A stretch of DNA of 64,000 bases from Elysia chlorotica. Its lineage: Eukaryota > Mollusca > Gastropoda > Plakobranchidae. The position numbers and the translations under genes are program-made. The notes beneath the pieces were generated by a model. That model had not been told where the DNA came from. It did no database searches and saw nothing but the letters and a program-made list of their open reading frames with translations. Below are positions 52,260 to 64,000 of the stretch, piece by piece; positions within the stretch are counted from its first letter, which is position 1, and the number at the start of each line of letters is the position of its first letter. Location of the stretch: positions 88,849 to 152,848 of the forward strand of contig RQTK01000229.1 in NCBI GenBank assembly GCA_003991915.1. Reading direction: 5' to 3'.

Positions 52260-52665
52260 TGAATAGAGCTATGATTGGACGCCTTTCCATGGGGCACGCT
52301 ACCACAAGTTCTCGTTTCGAACGTTATAAGGCACGGTACAGCTAGAGATGCATTCAACTAAATCACGTACATCTCGATCACATTGAGTTATTATCTTTGA
52401 CATTCAATCTTGATGCCAAGAAGAGATTGAACCTCTCGAGGGAAGTGTCGAGAGGTGAACTGCAAATTGCGATTGTATTGTGGGGCGGTTATTCAAACAG
52501 ACACGAATCGCTCTTTTGTAAAGAGAGGAAATTGTGGTCGATGGGTGTTTGCTCAAACCGAAATTGATTCACGAATTGTTTTTAGATTATGTCGAGTGTG
52601 TAAAGAGTTGGTTGGGGAAATAGTGGATACTTTACTGCGAACCTCCGGAAAGGTTAGTCAATAGA
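52260..52665 (+). other. Possible promoter and first exon on plus strand
   Basis: Two CCAAT-type boxes (ATTGGCTCAG near 52242, TGATTGGACG near 52272) precede a TATA-like ACGTTATAAGGC near 52321. A frame at 52455-52664 (MNCKLRLYCGAVIQTD... CRVCKELVGEIVD) follows, and near its end lies a donor-like GGAAAG|GTTAGT. It is non-repetitive and less AT-rich than its surroundings. No family was recognised and no second exon found. Confidence 0.25.
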
Positions 52666-52689
52666 ACTCTATCTTTGTTTTTTTTTCTT

Positions 52690-52760
52690 TTTTTTTCTGG
52701 ATGAGTTGGGTTGAGTTGAGTTAGTTTAACGTTCAATGGTAGCACCATATAAGGCATACT
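52690..52760 (-). repeat. SINE tail fragment
   Basis: GGGTTGAGTTGAGTTAGTTT and CAATGGTAGCACCATATAAGG match the family tail only. Confidence 0.55.
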
Positions 52761-53420
52761 TTGTTCTAAACGTGAAAAAGACATACTTTTAGTCGTAGAT
52801 GTAAAAAGTCGCTCGCAGTTTAACGGCTCCTAGATCTGAAAAAAAAAGTATCACATACGTCGACTGGTTGATAGAGTGAGTAAACATGACACCGTTCTCG
52901 AAATGAAACCTTTATCTTTCGAATACAAGCCATGCGCTCCATCTTTGGACCACCTCAACCGCCTAGTTATTGTAGATGGAACAATGAGGTCAAGATTAAC
53001 TCTATTTCGGCAAATAGGATGAAGAGGCGCAAGTTCGGAGAAACAAAAAGGACAGGGCTCTACATTTCTTTCTGACGGTGCTCACTCATATTGCCAGGAC
53101 TAGACTTGTCACGCTAAATAGTAAGTTATTTTAGGAATGGGTTTGTTGAAGCTTCCTGAATGACTGAGTAGATTTTCTGGACGCAATAGAAGAAAACTAG
53201 CCGTTTTTTGAATCAACATGATTATGCAGCTTAGCCTAGCATCATTGACATGACGAAGTGACGAAATAAAGAAATATGATCTCCTCTCAAATTATATAAT
53301 GTGCTGACCGGCGATACGAACTGTAAGAGGAGGTAAGTAATATTATAAGATGTTGCAGGAATATGATAGGAAAAAGGAATTAAATAAATATAGATTACAG
53401 TTGAGAAGAGAGATAAGAAA

Positions 53421-53423
<3 letters not shown>

Positions 53424-53462
<39 letters not shown>

Positions 53463-53474
53463 GAAGAGAGAAAG

Positions 53475-53543
<69 letters not shown>

Positions 53544-53550
53544 GAGAGAG
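53424..53550. repeat. (AG)n microsatellite
   Basis: An AG run with a GGGGAAG interruption. Confidence 0.95.
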
Positions 53551-53989
53551 AGATGAAGAGATGAGGGGAATGGAGAGATAAAAAGATGGATAGAAAGACA
53601 GGAAGATATATATATTGATAGAAAGATGGATGGATAGACAGATATATAGGTACAGAGAGTACAACTGAACCTGAAGATAGAAAGAGAAAGATGATGGTAA
53701 CACAGCCCTTAATACGCATAAAAAATCATACTGATATACAGAACAAGAAATCCCGACAGACCGAGGCAGTGGTAGAGGGATAAAGCAAAAACAAGCGGAC
53801 GGGAATGAACACAGGGGAAGTTCAGGAATAAGATCACTTGTATTGCTTTATCGATCTGCTAGTCTTATAAGACAAACGCACAGGCCAGGGTCAAACCCAA
53901 ACTAGTTTCACACCAGAGACCTTGGGAAGCTGGGGGAGGGAGGGAGAGTAGAATCTTAGATAGACATATCGATTGATGGTAAATAGATA

Positions 53990-53991
53990 GG

Positions 53992-54036
<45 letters not shown>

Positions 54037-54062
54037 TGGTAGGTAGATAGATAGTATGGTAG

Positions 54063-54120
<58 letters not shown>
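53990..54120. repeat. Compound (GATA)n-(AG)n microsatellite, copy 1
   Basis: GATA repeats, a GGTAGGTA interruption, then AG repeats. Confidence 0.95.
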
Positions 54121-54125
<5 letters not shown>

Positions 54126-54634
54126 CAGGGAGGAAAAAAAAGGCCAAGAAAGCCAGAGAAACTAGGAAAATTTAAAACATTGAAAACATTTTTTTTTTTT
54201 GCAATAGAAATTGGACAATAGCAAAAAATTCAAATCTGCGACTGGAGTAAAAATAAAATAATAAATGCAAATACACAATATATATTTACTTTATTCTTAT
54301 TGATAAGATATTATATATTGATAATTTTAAAGATAATAAGCCATGTTCAAAACCAGCAGTTATACAGACAAGTGAAAAAATAATTTACTAAAAGGAGTTG
54401 TAAAGAAAAGCGCAAAAAAAAAAACAAAAAAAAACAGCACATTCTTTCACCACAATGTGATCTGATAGGTAAGTATAAAGGTATCTGCAATTGAAGGCTT
54501 AGGAAGACATTTCGCAAATTCCAGTCCAGCTTGTTGAGTCTATTCTACAAGTTCATATCTAAAACATTGTTACAAAAGTGTAAGGCATTGTATTAAATAA
54601 AATAATCCTGCATTGCTCAACGTCTGCACTACAA

Positions 54635-54860
54635 AGACTTTATTGTGGACGGGTCGCAAGACAAACGTATGACAATTTAGCGTGCTGCCACACAGAGACT
54701 TAAGATGACTTCAATGACTTCGGACTCAACTAATCACAGTAGACATACATCGAATGAACCAGGGGGAACGAAATCAGACAACTATTTTCTAACTAACCCT
54801 GGAATTCGACCCAAGGATTTGCTTCACCACTTGCACAAATTCGCCCCTCCCAACAGTGGT
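54635..54860 (-). repeat. SINE in duplication copy 1
   Basis: TTATTGTGGACGGGTCGCAA, GTGCTGCCACACAGAGAC and a degraded head with ATTCGACCCAAGGA. Confidence 0.75.
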
Positions 54861-55887
54861 TACCTAAAGAACCGAGATCAAAGTGTTGGTCCGCAATCAA
54901 ATAACGGATATATTGCTAGAGGCAGTCTCCTGTGTTTTCTTAATATCATAACACACTGACAAATGTATTGCTTAAATCTCCTGTCCGTCCTTCCAGCGGA
55001 CTATTCACAACTATAAAATCATGCCCTATGTTTAACATATTAATAAAACAAAAACCGTCATAGAAAAGAAGCCTAATGTTGGGCAGTTTATAAAAATCAG
55101 TCTACAACTAGAGGAAGTAGACCTAAAATTAGGGTCCTTTTAGACCGACGCTTTTACACCCAGGCAGTGTGCCAGACACTTAGTCTGTAACTTGTGTATG
55201 ACGCCAGTAACGAGTCTCAAGTGAGGGAATTCCCCAACTCCCTGGAGCAGGAAGACGCGACTGGATGGTGGTTATGTATCTCCTGTGTTGAGTTGTATGG
55301 CTTTGTGTATTAAGTCATACCAGTTTCATGTATATGGTCTAGTCAACTTTCTGTGGCTAATGTGTAGTTACCAAGGAGTGCCGTGTCGATTGGCGTTGGT
55401 GACCATGTTCCTCATGAAATTAATTTCACAACAATGTCGATCTTTTAACTTTCACCAATCTATCTTCCTAGCTTGCCCCATACAGTTTCTCTCTGTCTAC
55501 ATCCCGCTACCTTCCCGTTCATTTTTCATTTGCAAGAAAAATTATTGAGTTCTACGCAAAGTCAATGGCCAAAAAAACTGTCCTCTCTTTGCGCTTATTC
55601 CACTAAGGAAAGTTAATCATTAGACTGCTTTCTTTACTACACATTTGTTAGTGTTCCCTGTTGTTCGTGCGTTAGACTGCTCCTTGGAATATAAAACAAA
55701 TCTCCATATTTAATTATTCTAGCTTTACCATTGTATGCCTAGTCTCGCGTCTAGTTGTACTATGCACATGCAGATTGTTCCCTCTTTTTCCGAATTTCCG
55801 AATTTCCGAACTTTCAAATACAATGCCCCATGTCTAATGCCTTGTCCTTATCTAGATTAAGTGTGCCAAGAGCCTTTATCACTACCA

Positions 55888-56062
<175 letters not shown>

Positions 56063-56509
56063 CAGGGAGGAAAAAAGGCCAAGAGAGCCAGAGAAACCAG
56101 GACAATTGAAAACATTGAAAACATTTTTTTGCAATAGAAATTGGACAATAGCAAAAAATTCAAATCTGCGACTGGAGTAAAAATAAAAAAATGCAAATAC
56201 ACAATATATATATATATTACTTTATTCTTATTTGTTTATTGAAATTCAAAACCAGCAGTTATACAGACAAGTGAAAAGAGTAATTTACTGCTTTAAGAAA
56301 AGTGCAAAAAAAAAACAACAACAACACATTCTTTCACCACAATGTGATCTGATAGATAAGTATAAAGGTATCTGCAATTGAAGGCTTAGGAAGACATTTC
56401 CCAAATTCCAGTCCAGTTTGTTGAGCCTATTCTACAAGTTCATATCTAAAACATTGTTACAAAAGTGTAGGGCATTGTATTAAATAAAATAATCCTGCAT
56501 TGCTCAACG

Positions 56510-56755
56510 TCTGCACTACAAAGACTTTATTGTGGACGGGTCGCAAGACAAACGTATGACAATTTAGCGTGCTGCCACACAGAGACTTCAGATGACTTCA
56601 ATGACTTCGGACTCAACTAATCACAGTAGACATACATCGAATCAACCAGGGGGGAACGAAATCAGACAACTATTTTTCTAACTAATCCTGGGATTCGACC
56701 CAAGGACTTGCTTCACCACTTGCGCGAATTCGCCCCTCCCAACAGGAGCTATAAG
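56510..56755 (-). repeat. SINE in duplication copy 2
   Basis: The same SINE as at 54.6 kb, carried along by the duplication. Confidence 0.75.
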
Positions 56756-57799
56756 TGGTTACCTAAAAAACCGAGATCAAAGTATTGGCCCGCAATCAAA
56801 TAACTGATATATTGCTAGAGGCAGTCTCCTGTGTTTTCTTAATATCATAACACACTGACAAATGTATTGCTTAAATCTCCTGTTCGTCCTTCCAGCGGAC
56901 AATTCACAACTATAAAAATTATGCGCTACGTTTAACATATTAATAAAACAAAAACCGTCATAGAAAAGAAGCCTAATGTTGGGCAGCTTATAAAAATCAG
57001 TCTATAACTAGAGGAAGTAGACCTAAATTAGGGTCCTTTTAGACCGACGCTTTTACACCGAGGCAGTGTGCCAGACACTTAGTCTGTAACTTGTGTATCA
57101 GGCCAGTAACGAGTCTCAAGTGAGGGAATTCCCTAACTCCCTGGAGCAGTAAGACGAGACTGGTGGATGGTTATGTATCTCCTGTGATGAGTTGTATGGC
57201 TTTGTGTATTAAGTCATACAAGTTTCATGTATATGGTCTAGTCAACTTTTCTGTGGCTAATGTGTAGTTACCACGGAGTGCCGAGTCTGTTGGCGTTGTT
57301 GACCATATTTCTCAACATTATCCATGTCATAACATTATTTTCACAACCATGTCGGTCTTTTTACTTCCACCAATCTATCTTCCTAGCTTGTCCCATACAG
57401 TTTCTCTCTGTCTACCCACTACCTTCCCGTTCATTTTTTCATTTGCAAGAAAAATTATTGAGTTCTACGCAAAGTCAATGGCCAAAAAAACTGTCCTCTC
57501 TTTGCGCTTATTCTACTAAGGAAATTTAATCACGAGACTGCTTTCTTTACTACACATTTGTTAGTGTTCCCTGTTGTTCGTGCGTTAGACTGCTCCTTGT
57601 AATATAAAACAAATCTCCATATTTAATTATTCTAGCTTTACCATTGTATGCCTAGTCTCGCGTCTAGTTGTACTATGCACATGCAGATTGTTCCCTCTTT
57701 TTCCAAATTTCCGAATTTCCAAATACAATGCCCCATGTCTAATGCCTTGTCCTTATCTAGATTAAGTGTGCCAAGAGCCTTTATCACTACCATAATAAG

Positions 57800-58380
57800 G
57801 TGATGCATTATTTTAAAAAAATAAGAGGAATAAACACTAACAGTACTACATTAACTGTTAGCTCCACGAAAAATTAATGTCGAAGGGGAGAGACCACACT
57901 ATTCTTAATAACTGATTGTTTAAATTCAGTCGCGTTAGAAGCAACAGCTCAACTTATTACTTAGTTTGGGATAATAAGGTTTAAAAAATTCCAAAATGGA
58001 ACATGAAAAAATAATGACAAGACAAGTCGTCCCGAATATCGCAAGCAATAATAACAGTTACTGAAATTGCACACAGTGCAGTAACGGGAAAGTGCAAACT
58101 TGTGGACTGGTATTGATAGATGCAAATCGCCTAATGTAAATGTACCTTTAGAGCCACCGAAAAGCCGTAAGTCATGAATATTTAATAAGTGTTGGCCTAG
58201 ACGTGACAGTTTGAGCAGTCAATTTTTTGTAGTGAGGCTCGTGTAGCTCTCTCCCTAGGATGGAGAAAACCCAGGGTTACTCTGAGAGCTCAGGGAGAGC
58301 ACACTAAAGTCTGGGATTGTGCCCTGTTCTTTAATTAAACTACAGAATTCAGGCTCAGGCTTCGCTGGATTTTGTTTTCA
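57800..58380. other. Non-coding stretch, nothing recognised
   Basis: No repeat family, domain or tandem structure was seen. Confidence 0.5.
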
Positions 58381-58383
58381 CTT

Positions 58384-58399
58384 TATCTCTGTTTCTCTG

Positions 58400-58468
<69 letters not shown>
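58384..58468. repeat. (CT)n microsatellite
   Basis: TCTCTG repeats grading into a CT run. Confidence 0.95.
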
Positions 58469-58956
58469 TTCTTCTTTTAAGAACCTTCAACAGCCCAAGA
58501 ACAGCAAAACAATACAGTTTGGAAAAATAACGAGCAAAAGGGGCGAAAGAATTCGTGACAGAGACACACAAATTTTTGGAAACGCATAAGAAAAAATATG
58601 CGCAAACATCAAGAATTCAAGTAGTTATCTGTATACGCCTACAGGCCAAAAAGAAGAAAAAGGAAACAAAAACTCGTGTAGAATTATATGATCTAAATCA
58701 GAGACAACATTCCATAGACAAAAATATAAAATTTATTTGCAACTCTAGTTTTCCGGAAGAACTTCAATGCGGTGATAGAAGTTTTATTCTTACAGCGAAA
58801 TATGAAACACCTTATGAACATTGAATCTTGGACATTCGATTCTTGCGTTCAGACATTCTTGACATTTTTGACATTCTTGCGCCAGAAAGGATGGAATATT
58901 AGATCTACTCGTGAGACGGTAAAGAATAACGAGATGGCTATGATGATGATGAATGA

Positions 58957-59086
58957 AGAAGAAGAAGAAGAAGAAGAAGAAGAAGAAGAAGAAGAAGAAG
59001 AAGAAGAAGAAGAAGAAGAAGAAGAAGAAGAAGAAGAAGAAGAAGAAGAAGAAGAAGAAGAAGAAGAAGAAGAAGAAGAAGAAGAA
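58957..59086. repeat. (GAA)n microsatellite
   Basis: About 130 bp of pure GAA. The poly-Glu, poly-Lys and poly-Ser frames across it are artefacts of the repeat. Long GAA tracts can form triplex DNA. Confidence 0.97.
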
Positions 59087-59459
59087 GGACGGGAGGTGGA
59101 CAAGGAGGAGGAGGAGGAGAGAGGATAATAAAAAAGAAAAAGGAGGAGTAATACGGGGAGAAGAAAGAGAAGTAATATAAGGAGGACGAGAGGAAGTGAA
59201 GGAAGATGAGTTTAAATTTATTTTTACAGCGGAGTGACGGCTGCATTGTGGAGGGGAGCATGAGAAGTAGGAGGAGAGGAGAAAGAGGAATAAGAAGCAA
59301 GTCTGAAAATGAGATGCTGATTGGACTATTACCCAAGCGAGAGATGGGCGGGTCAGTCCAGGAACTGTTTAGTGGTCCGCGTACATGTACCTAATCGGAT
59401 GGACAGCTCAGGCCAGAGCTAATCAAGTTCCAGGCGACTTTCAGGTCTGAAGTGCCCGG

Positions 59460-59545
59460 GGCGCGAGATGACTCAGTTGGTAGTAGGCTGGACTGTGGAC
59501 CAGAAGGTTCAACCTTCGATTCTCAGCTGTTAGGCTTTGGAATTT
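59460..59545 (+). repeat. tRNA-like sequence, probable SINE head
   Basis: GATGACTCAGTTGGTAGTAG (box A-like) and AGGTTCAACCTTCGATTCTC (box B-like), without a pairing acceptor stem. Confidence 0.5.
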
Positions 59546-60124
59546 TTGTTTCATTGACTAGGATGTGTACGCTGTGATATTTTAATACCTAAATTTTCTT
59601 CATTTACCACAATATAAAAAATAATTAAATTTACTCACATTTTTAAAAAGGTCAAATTCTTTATTCCTTTTTCTAAATATAAAGAGACATGGTGGTGATT
59701 TTAAGGGACATAGCTTTAAACAAAGAGAGCATAAAATTCACGATCTCTCACTTTGTTATTGATAATTTGGTCATCGCGTGTTGGATGAAACGGTTTTAAG
59801 AGAGATGAGACTTAAAACATTAAGTGATGGAAAAGATTGTTTTGTGAAAACATTACATTTAGTGTGTTTCTGTGTTTTAATTAAAATTACTTGAATCATG
59901 TTACAAAGGATAAGATTGATAATATCAATTTACGTAAAAGACAATACAAAAAGCTAAAAGCCAGCCATTTTACTTTTAGTCAAAGCTCAAAAAAAATCTA
60001 TAATTGCATTCGACCACAATGAAACGATAGTAAATACAAAACAAAAACACCTCATAAAACACTTTTCATTACAGAAATCTCAAAGAGCTTCTTCTCATTT
60101 AGTGTTGTTTTTTTATTTTCTTAC

Positions 60125-60308
60125 CGGAAGCTGTGAATAAGAGTTGCGCACGAGCGCCGATAATGGGGGACGTTTCGTGACTCAGCGATATCAAACAGCG
60201 ACCACTGTATGCCGTCTGGCCGGGGACAAAAAGCTTCTCTCCCGAGAGGGAAGAGCTACTCGGCTTTGACACGCTCTCTGGGGGCCGCCGGTGACGGATG
60301 AGGGCCAT
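60125..60308 (-). CDS. Candidate isolated exon, unknown product
   Basis: An ATG at 60308 (preceded by an in-frame stop) opens a 61-codon frame in a locally GC-rich, non-repetitive island. It ends at a donor, CTTCCG|GTAAGA, in phase 1. The product starts MALIRHRRPPESVSKPSSSS and has no signal peptide or known motif. The phase equals that needed to join exon 1 of the agrin-like gene, on the same strand 18.6 kb downstream. That link is speculative. Confidence 0.3.
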
Positions 60309-60638
60309 TTAAATTATCACTCTAACCTCGAAACATCTTTCCAAAAAAAAAAGGGAAAAAACTTGTATCGAGATTGGCTGAGTAGGCACACTGATGGAAT
60401 TTCAACTAGACACAAAAGCTTTTGAGGAAATCAGCCAAAATGCTGTTTAATTTATCTTTGTCCTTTGCAACATTTAATTTTTTTTTACTTCATGACGCTT
60501 TGAGATTATTTTGACTTTCAGTTGAATTTAGGTTAAATCTTAAACCCAGCACTCGTGGCCCGTTTGACATAGATTTCTCATTGACATAGTAATTAGTGCA
60601 GATAAAAAAAAATGTGTCAAAATTATTTATTTGGTCAC

Positions 60639-61035
60639 CCCCGCGCCTGCCTCTTCTCAACCTGATCGACTTCCTACTGAAAGAATTGGCCAGGAATACA
60701 GAAGGGGCATCAGTTATGATATATATCAGAAGAACAGCAGACAGCAAACAAAAAGATACAGCTTCTGGCGCAATAACAAGCCTATGTCTATACAAAGTTG
60801 AAAGGAATGGTGAAATTCAATCAAAGAGTTTGGTGTTTTTTTGGTTGGCCCTGGTGTCTGAGGAAAAACCTTTTTTTTATAATAAATTGTGTACTTTGCA
60901 TCACTCAATGGCCGAGGGAATATTGCAATTGCTACAGCCAGTAGTGGTCTTGCGGCTACACCACTACCAGGTGGACGCAGTCTCCAAAGTACATTCAAAG
61001 TGACCCTCAATAATGTACAAACTGGTATGCCCTGT
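60639..61035 (+). pseudogene. Decayed Helitron/PIF1-type helicase fragment
   Basis: One frame near 60905-61035 reads ASLNGRGNIAIATASSGLAAT followed by PLPGGRSLQSTFKVTLNN. This matches the ASSGIAAT...LPGGR-hS-FK motif of PIF1-like helicases found in Helitron transposons. Just upstream, another frame holds a damaged P-loop region ahead of FFYNKLCT, and near 60660 a QEYRR-like segment. Frameshifts and a stop separate the pieces, so it is a relic. No Rep domain or Helitron ends were seen. Confidence 0.7.
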
Positions 61036-61089
61036 TAAAAAAAGTACTGCGCTGGCACGATCAACTTATTAAATAATTTATCATTCTTA

Positions 61090-61430
61090 GTAGTCAATCA
61101 ACCATCAACTAATTTGGTGTAGTTTAAAAGCCGTCGTTCTTAAATAGATGGTAATGGCTTTCTTTTCATTCGCCAACCATTCATTCAATCGACTAATCAA
61201 TCAATAATTCTTTAACTTACTTACTCAATAGATCCATCAAATAATTAATCAATCAATGAATAAATCAACCATTTAACTTCCCAATTCAATAATCGCTCTA
61301 GTTCCAATCATGGTATTGAGATAGAGCTTAAAACAAATAAACCAAGAAGTCGTTAAACAATCAATTGAACACTTAACCAACCAAGAAATCAATCAATCAA
61401 TTAATCAGCCATTTAATATATCAAACAGAC
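61090..61430. repeat. Degenerate (TCAA)n-like tetranucleotide tract
   Basis: A loose run of AATCAATCAA and ACCATTCATTCAATC variants. Confidence 0.5.
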
Positions 61431-61439
61431 AATCTAATG

Positions 61440-63480
61440 CCCAACTAATATTTAGTTGAATCCCTAAATCTAAGTCTTATAAATCGATATTAAACAGATT
61501 GCCTTTATTTACTATTAAAAAAGTAATATTGTTCAATCGATCGAAAATTGAATATCCGTTGCACTATTCTATGACAAATATCTCCGGAAGATGCTACTAA
61601 TCGAAATTAAGAGTTCTTTAATGCAAAGTTGGGCAAATATGACTATATTGAACAGATAAACGAAAAAAGAGATACCGTGTTATCAACTGATAGTGTTGAA
61701 ACAAACGTTTAAGGTTATTTTTTCCAATGAGGCAATTGTCATCTGTAGAGATTCATACTTTACTACTGAATGTTGTAAGAATGACCCGTTTATAGAGACA
61801 TTCGCTGTGTATTTATTAAGGAATATTGACAAGGTAATCCTTATGCATCTCCACAGCGGCCTGTTTTTCCTGCTGCTGATCTATGGGTGTTTGGGTGTTT
61901 CTGACGGACTTATAGACTATATGAAATCTTAAGTGAATTTTATGAAAAAAAAAGTTTTGGAAGATTGCAAAATACTACACAGTACAGAGTCTATGTCAAT
62001 ATTTTTTAACATATCACAAAGTTTAGTAAAATATAGTTTATCGCGGTGACAAGTAAAAGGTACCTAGGACACCTTGCATTGCAAACAATCAGTAAAAACA
62101 CCTTTGCCGAAGATACATGTTTGTGATACTACCTGCGTCACAGAGTATAAAAAGTTATCGCAAAAGTTCAGAAAAAACAAAAACGATCACTTATTGTCGT
62201 GAGCCCACGTTTCTGAGGCTATAACCGCCACAGAGCAGAAAAACAACAGAAAAAAACCGAAAAAAACACACACGTTTCTCACTCTAAAAACGGTACAGAG
62301 CAGAACTTATAACATTGGTATAAATACAAGGCACAAATCGGTGAAAGTAGTGAATTCCTACTCCGTTATAAATCCTGGTCACACGTGTAGTCTAATAGAT
62401 TGAGAATTATCTTCCTGTAGGAAGCAATGTTCTCTCAAACTCTCTCCTGGCACATCTTTTCTCGTTCTCAGTAGCATCGGGTCGCTGGAACTTTGCGCAA
62501 ACAATCGACGCCCTAAAATCGAAGCGGAAAGTCTACGACTGGTCTCAGAACTCTGCAACGCGTTGTTCCAACAGGAGTAAGGGATGGAGGGACAGATAGA
62601 GGAAGAGATGGAGGCAGAGAGAGGGAGAGAGGATGGTACCAGCATGCGACACTCTGCTAGAGTAAGTACTGGATGGGGATGAGAGAATCAGATCGGGTAA
62701 GAGGAGGAGGAGGATGAGGACGAGGGGGAGATACAAGAGGAAGAGATGGAGAAGGAGGAGGAAGAGGAGATGGAGAAGGAGGGAGAGTAGAAGGAAGAAT
62801 AGGAGAAAAAGGAAAGGGGCAATAGGAGGAGAAGGAAGAAGACTGATTAGGAAGACTTTTGTTGACTAATAATGGGAATGTTTATTACATTTTCGATTAG
62901 GACTGAAGTTGCAGATGAAAAAGTTGTTTGGTAAAACGATGAAATCCTGGTACCTAAGCTATAGATCAAGTAGACTGGAAAATGAGTACGTTTAATAGAA
63001 TATCGATAAAATCCCGAGACATAAAAAGTAGATCAAACGGACTAAAATGAGTAAGTTTATTAGAATATAGGTTAAGTTGTGGGAATAAGAAGTAAATGAA
63101 ATAAACTAAAAACGAGAAAGTTTAATAGAAGTTCGATTAAGTCTTGGAGTTAAAGTAGATGATAAAAAGGCTGGGATATGGAAATGCTTTTATCTTTGTT
63201 TTGTTTTTCTTTTAAAATCGATAGATGAAACAGACTAAGAGAGAACGTTTATCAGAAAGTCGATAAGGTTTGGGACCAAAGCAGATGGTAAATTAGACTG
63301 GACAATAGGATTTTTTGTTGTTGTTGTTGTAATATTGATGGCGCCCTTAGATTGAAGTATTAGGTGAACCAGAAGTAAAAGAGAAAGTCTTTTAAAACAC
63401 CGATAATGGCATAGAACATAGATATTGGACAAAATGAACTGTAAAAAGGTAGCGTTTAAAAAAGACGAAACCAGACTAAG
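61440..63480. other. Non-coding stretch with purine-rich block
   Basis: 62570-62840 is GGA/GAGGA-rich. A loose direct repeat at 62940-63130 has TAGATCAAG-, AGTTTATTAGAATA- and CGAT-AA-TC-like elements about every 65 bp. No gene was recognised. Confidence 0.5.
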
Positions 63481-63925
63481 AAATACTATATCAGTTAGAG
63501 AGAGAGAAACAGAGATAGAGATAGAGAGAGAGAGAGAAACAGAGAGGCAGAGAGATAGAAAGACAGAGAGGTAGAAAGAAAATTAAGAGACAAGCTCGCA
63601 GAAAGGGTGAGGTGATATATAATTACCAAGTGAGCTAAAAACATCATAATACGTATAGAGCTGAACAACTTTCTCTCCACTCCGCCCAGCTCCTATAAGT
63701 ATGAGACGGAAAGCTTGCCTTGTTAGACCTCATTAGAGATAATTATAGATACCAGCTCAATCTTTTCAATGGGACATTATTGAACTCTTTGATCAATATC
63801 TTTTAACTCATTTATTTTTTAAAGCACACATACATTTTAGTCCTTCGACATATCATATTCAAGAGCCCTTCGTTTATTAAAAATCGAAGACTAATTAAAT
63901 GTAAATAAAAATGATAAAAATAATG

Positions 63926-63926
<1 letters not shown>

Positions 63927-64000
<74 letters not shown>
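63927..64000. repeat. (AAT)n microsatellite, running off the window
   Basis: A trinucleotide run reaching the right edge. Confidence 0.97.

Noticed and set aside
58772-59128. Acidic poly-Glu frame and its poly-Lys and poly-Ser counterparts
   Set aside because: All are produced by the GAA microsatellite.

Overview
This is a stretch of an animal nuclear genome. It is AT-rich, crowded with microsatellites (mostly AG/CT, also AAC, ATT, ATAG and GAA) and tRNA-derived SINEs, and holds one scaffold gap of 352 N. The repeat landscape and the protein divergence suggest a lophotrochozoan, most likely a mollusc and perhaps a gastropod. That assignment is inference.

The gene content is dominated by one long minus-strand gene, an agrin-type extracellular matrix proteoglycan. 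I could place 20 exons between 41534 and 1782, all with plausible splice sites and consistent phases. In transcript order they encode seven follistatin/Kazal modules, a small FGCC cysteine module, two laminin-type EGF modules, an eighth Kazal module, a Ser/Thr/Pro-rich linker, two EGF-like modules and the first half or more of a laminin G domain. The order from the FGCC module through LE-LE-Kazal to EGF-LamG is the agrin order as I know it from vertebrates. The last exon ends in a strong donor, so the gene continues off the left edge, where the rest of the laminin G/EGF region should lie. The true 5' end is unresolved: an open extension with a signal-anchor-like segment precedes the first Kazal exon, and a separate exon-like ORF sits at 60 kb.

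Layout. 1-1780: a degraded non-LTR retrotransposon and an AG tract. 1782-16803: densely packed exons 3-20. 17-22 kb: intron. 22.2-24.2 kb: exon 2, whose first 52 nt were copied in an 877-bp tandem duplication. 24.2-41.3 kb: a large intron holding the gap, a perfect 321-bp inverted repeat, a tandem segmental duplication (34.1-38.5 kb) and long CT tracts. 41.3-42.2 kb: exon 1 and its possible 5' extension. 42.2-64 kb: no secure gene, but a 147-bp perfect inverted repeat, several SINEs, a minisatellite, a ~1.75-kb tandem duplication and a decayed Helitron/PIF1-type helicase fragment.

The most unusual feature is that local tandem duplications repeatedly fall on splice sites of this one gene. A complete 114-nt phase-1/1 exon is present twice, with three more partial copies carrying its donor site. 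The acceptor of the linker exon sits inside a 54-bp tandem array, and a second array abuts the acceptor of the neighbouring exon. I found no CRISPR array, operon or prokaryotic feature, and no complete transposon.
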